Below, in pieces: positions 5,304-6,007 of a stretch of 6,007 nt of DNA. The translations under genes were made by a program, and so were the position numbers. The notes below the pieces were generated by a model. That model was not told the origin of the DNA, searched no databases, and was given only the letters and a program-made list of their open reading frames with translations. This stretch comes from Erysipelotrichaceae bacterium (GTDB lineage Bacteria > Bacillota_I > Bacilli_A > Erysipelotrichales > Erysipelotrichaceae): NCBI GenBank assembly GCA_017620435.1, contig JAFZQL010000095.1, positions 1-6,007 of the forward strand. The letters run 5' to 3'. Every line of letters begins with the position of its first letter. Within the stretch, counting starts at the first letter, position 1.

Positions 5304-5344
5304 TTAAGATGATCTGCTCCTTCATGGATAGTTTCATGAAATGT
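5292..5344. repeat. ATGAAATGT direct repeats and TTTCATGAAA palindrome in the divergent promoter region
   Basis: ATGAAATGT occurs at 5292-5300 and 5336-5344, start to start 44 bp, about four helical turns. The second copy is fused to a perfect 10-bp palindrome TTTCATGAAA (5332-5341). One copy overlaps the -35 of the leftward promoter and the other overlaps the rightward promoter spacer, as operator sites of a shared regulator might. Chance repetition in an AT-rich spacer is possible. Confidence 0.35.
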
Positions 5345-5352
5345 GTTATATT
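5325..5352 (+). promoter_or_regulatory. Promoter of the cysteine-synthase-like gene, close to its start codon
   Basis: TGGATA (5325-5330, 4 of 6 matching TTGACA) lies 16 nt from TATATT (5347-5352), which also has the extended -10 TG at 5344-5345. Transcription would start near 5359, about 5 nt before the ATG at 5364. Confidence 0.5.
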
Positions 5353-5363
5353 AGAAAACGGAT

Positions 5364-6007
5364 ATGGTATACAGTTCAGCTCTGGGTGCGATAGGCAATA
5401 CGCCTCTGATCAGACTCAACAGGATCAGGGAAGAAGATGCCGCGCAGATCTATGTAAAATATGAAGCAGTCAATATCGGCGGTTCGATCAAGACCAGAAC
5501 GGCTTTTAACATGATCGAAGACGCGGAAAAGAAGGGACTGCTGAATGAATACTCGGTGATCGTAGAATGTACCTCGGGCAACCAGGGCATCGATCTGGCG
5601 ATGATCGGAGCCGTCAAGGGATACAGGGTCATCATCGTCATGCCGGATTCGGTATCGGTTGAGAGAAGGAAACTGATCGAGCAGTACGGTGCACAGATCC
5701 GGCTGGTCCACGACGAAGGCAATATCGGCGAATGTATCGACAAATGTCAGCGTATCGTAGCGAATACGGCCAAGGAAGATCCTTACGTCTTCGTACCGGG
5801 ACAGTTCGACAATCCCGCCAACGTGGAAGCACAGCGCAAGACAGGTCTGGAAATCATTCGGGATCTGGATCAGATCGACGGTTTCTGTTCCGGCATCGGA
5901 ACGGGAGGCACTCTCACGGGAATCGGCGAAGTACTGAAAGAACACAACCCGGATATGACGATCTGGGCAGTCGAACCGGAAGATGCGGCGATCCTTTCCG
6001 GACTTCC
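5364..6007 (+). CDS. PLP-dependent cysteine synthase family enzyme (CysK-like), 3' end outside window
   Basis: The first 214 residues of a fold-type II PLP enzyme of the O-acetylserine sulfhydrylase family, which makes cysteine from O-acetylserine and sulfide; relatives make cystathionine or diaminopropionate. It shows the family opening IGNTPLIRL (10-18), the PLP lysine Lys43 in GGSIKTR (39-45), the substrate loop TSGNQGI (70-76), MPDSVSVERRKL (93-104), the QFDNPAN segment (147-153), and the PLP phosphate loop GIGTGGTLTG (177-186). Family norms are NPGGSVKDR and TSGNTG, so Ile replaces Pro, Thr replaces Asp and Gln replaces Thr. The enzyme may be a subgroup with a different substrate. The start is fixed by homology and by an in-frame TAG at 5352-5354. 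There is no proper Shine-Dalgarno. The frame stays open to the window edge; full-length relatives are about 300 residues. Confidence 0.92.
   Translation, partial: MVYSSALGAIGNTPLIRLNRIREEDAAQIYVKYEAVNIGGSIKTRTAFNMIEDAEKKGLLNEYSVIVECTSGNQGIDLAMIGAVKGYRVIIVMPDSVSVERRKLIEQYGAQIRLVHDEGNIGECIDKCQRIVANTAKEDPYVFVPGQFDNPANVEAQRKTGLEIIRDLDQIDGFCSGIGTGGTLTGIGEVLKEHNPDMTIWAVEPEDAAILSGL

Noticed and set aside
5376..5945. A 189-codon minus-strand open frame
   Set aside because: It is antisense to the cysteine-synthase-like gene, which shows clear family motifs on the plus strand.

Overview
The window looks like a chromosomal stretch from a low-to-mid GC Bacillota (Firmicutes) bacterium. Genes are compact, most carry strong AGGAGG-type ribosome binding sites, and transcription units are closed by hairpin-plus-T-run terminators. 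There is also a Gram-positive-style BMP lipoprotein. An Erysipelotrichia- or Clostridia-like gut anaerobe would fit, but nothing here fixes the genus. I see no rRNA, tRNA, CRISPR array, insertion sequence or phage gene.

Layout. (1) Positions 1-1545, minus strand: the first 13 codons of an unknown gene, a strong terminator, and a BMP-family (nucleoside-type) substrate-binding lipoprotein gene. That gene has its own promoter and an unusually long leader of about 245 nt. The leader ends in a hairpin and a 7-codon upstream ORF whose stop overlaps the lipoprotein start codon as ATGA. (2) Positions 1567-2944, minus strand: purD (phosphoribosylamine-glycine ligase) as a stand-alone unit with its own promoter and terminator. 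(3) Positions 2956-4206, plus strand: a single-gene unit encoding a 391-residue fusion of a peptide-deformylase-like domain to a class I SAM-dependent methyltransferase domain. This is the most unusual gene here. It ends in a bidirectional terminator. (4) Positions 4187-5303, minus strand: a two-gene operon of a CDP-alcohol phosphatidyltransferase and a stand-alone class I glutamine amidotransferase resembling the GMP synthase glutaminase subunit. The two genes overlap by 20 nt. (5) Position 5325 to the end, plus strand: the first 214 codons of a PLP-dependent cysteine-synthase-family enzyme, cut by the window edge.

How the genes relate. A purine theme (PurD, a probable nucleoside-binding BMP lipoprotein and a GMP-synthase-like amidotransferase) is suggestive only, because the genes lie in different transcription units. 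The divergent intergenic region at 5265-5363 is notable. Both flanking genes have good -10 boxes only about 10 nt upstream of their ATG codons and lack a usable Shine-Dalgarno for those ATGs, so near-leaderless transcripts are predicted. All calls come from reading the sequence; no database search was run.
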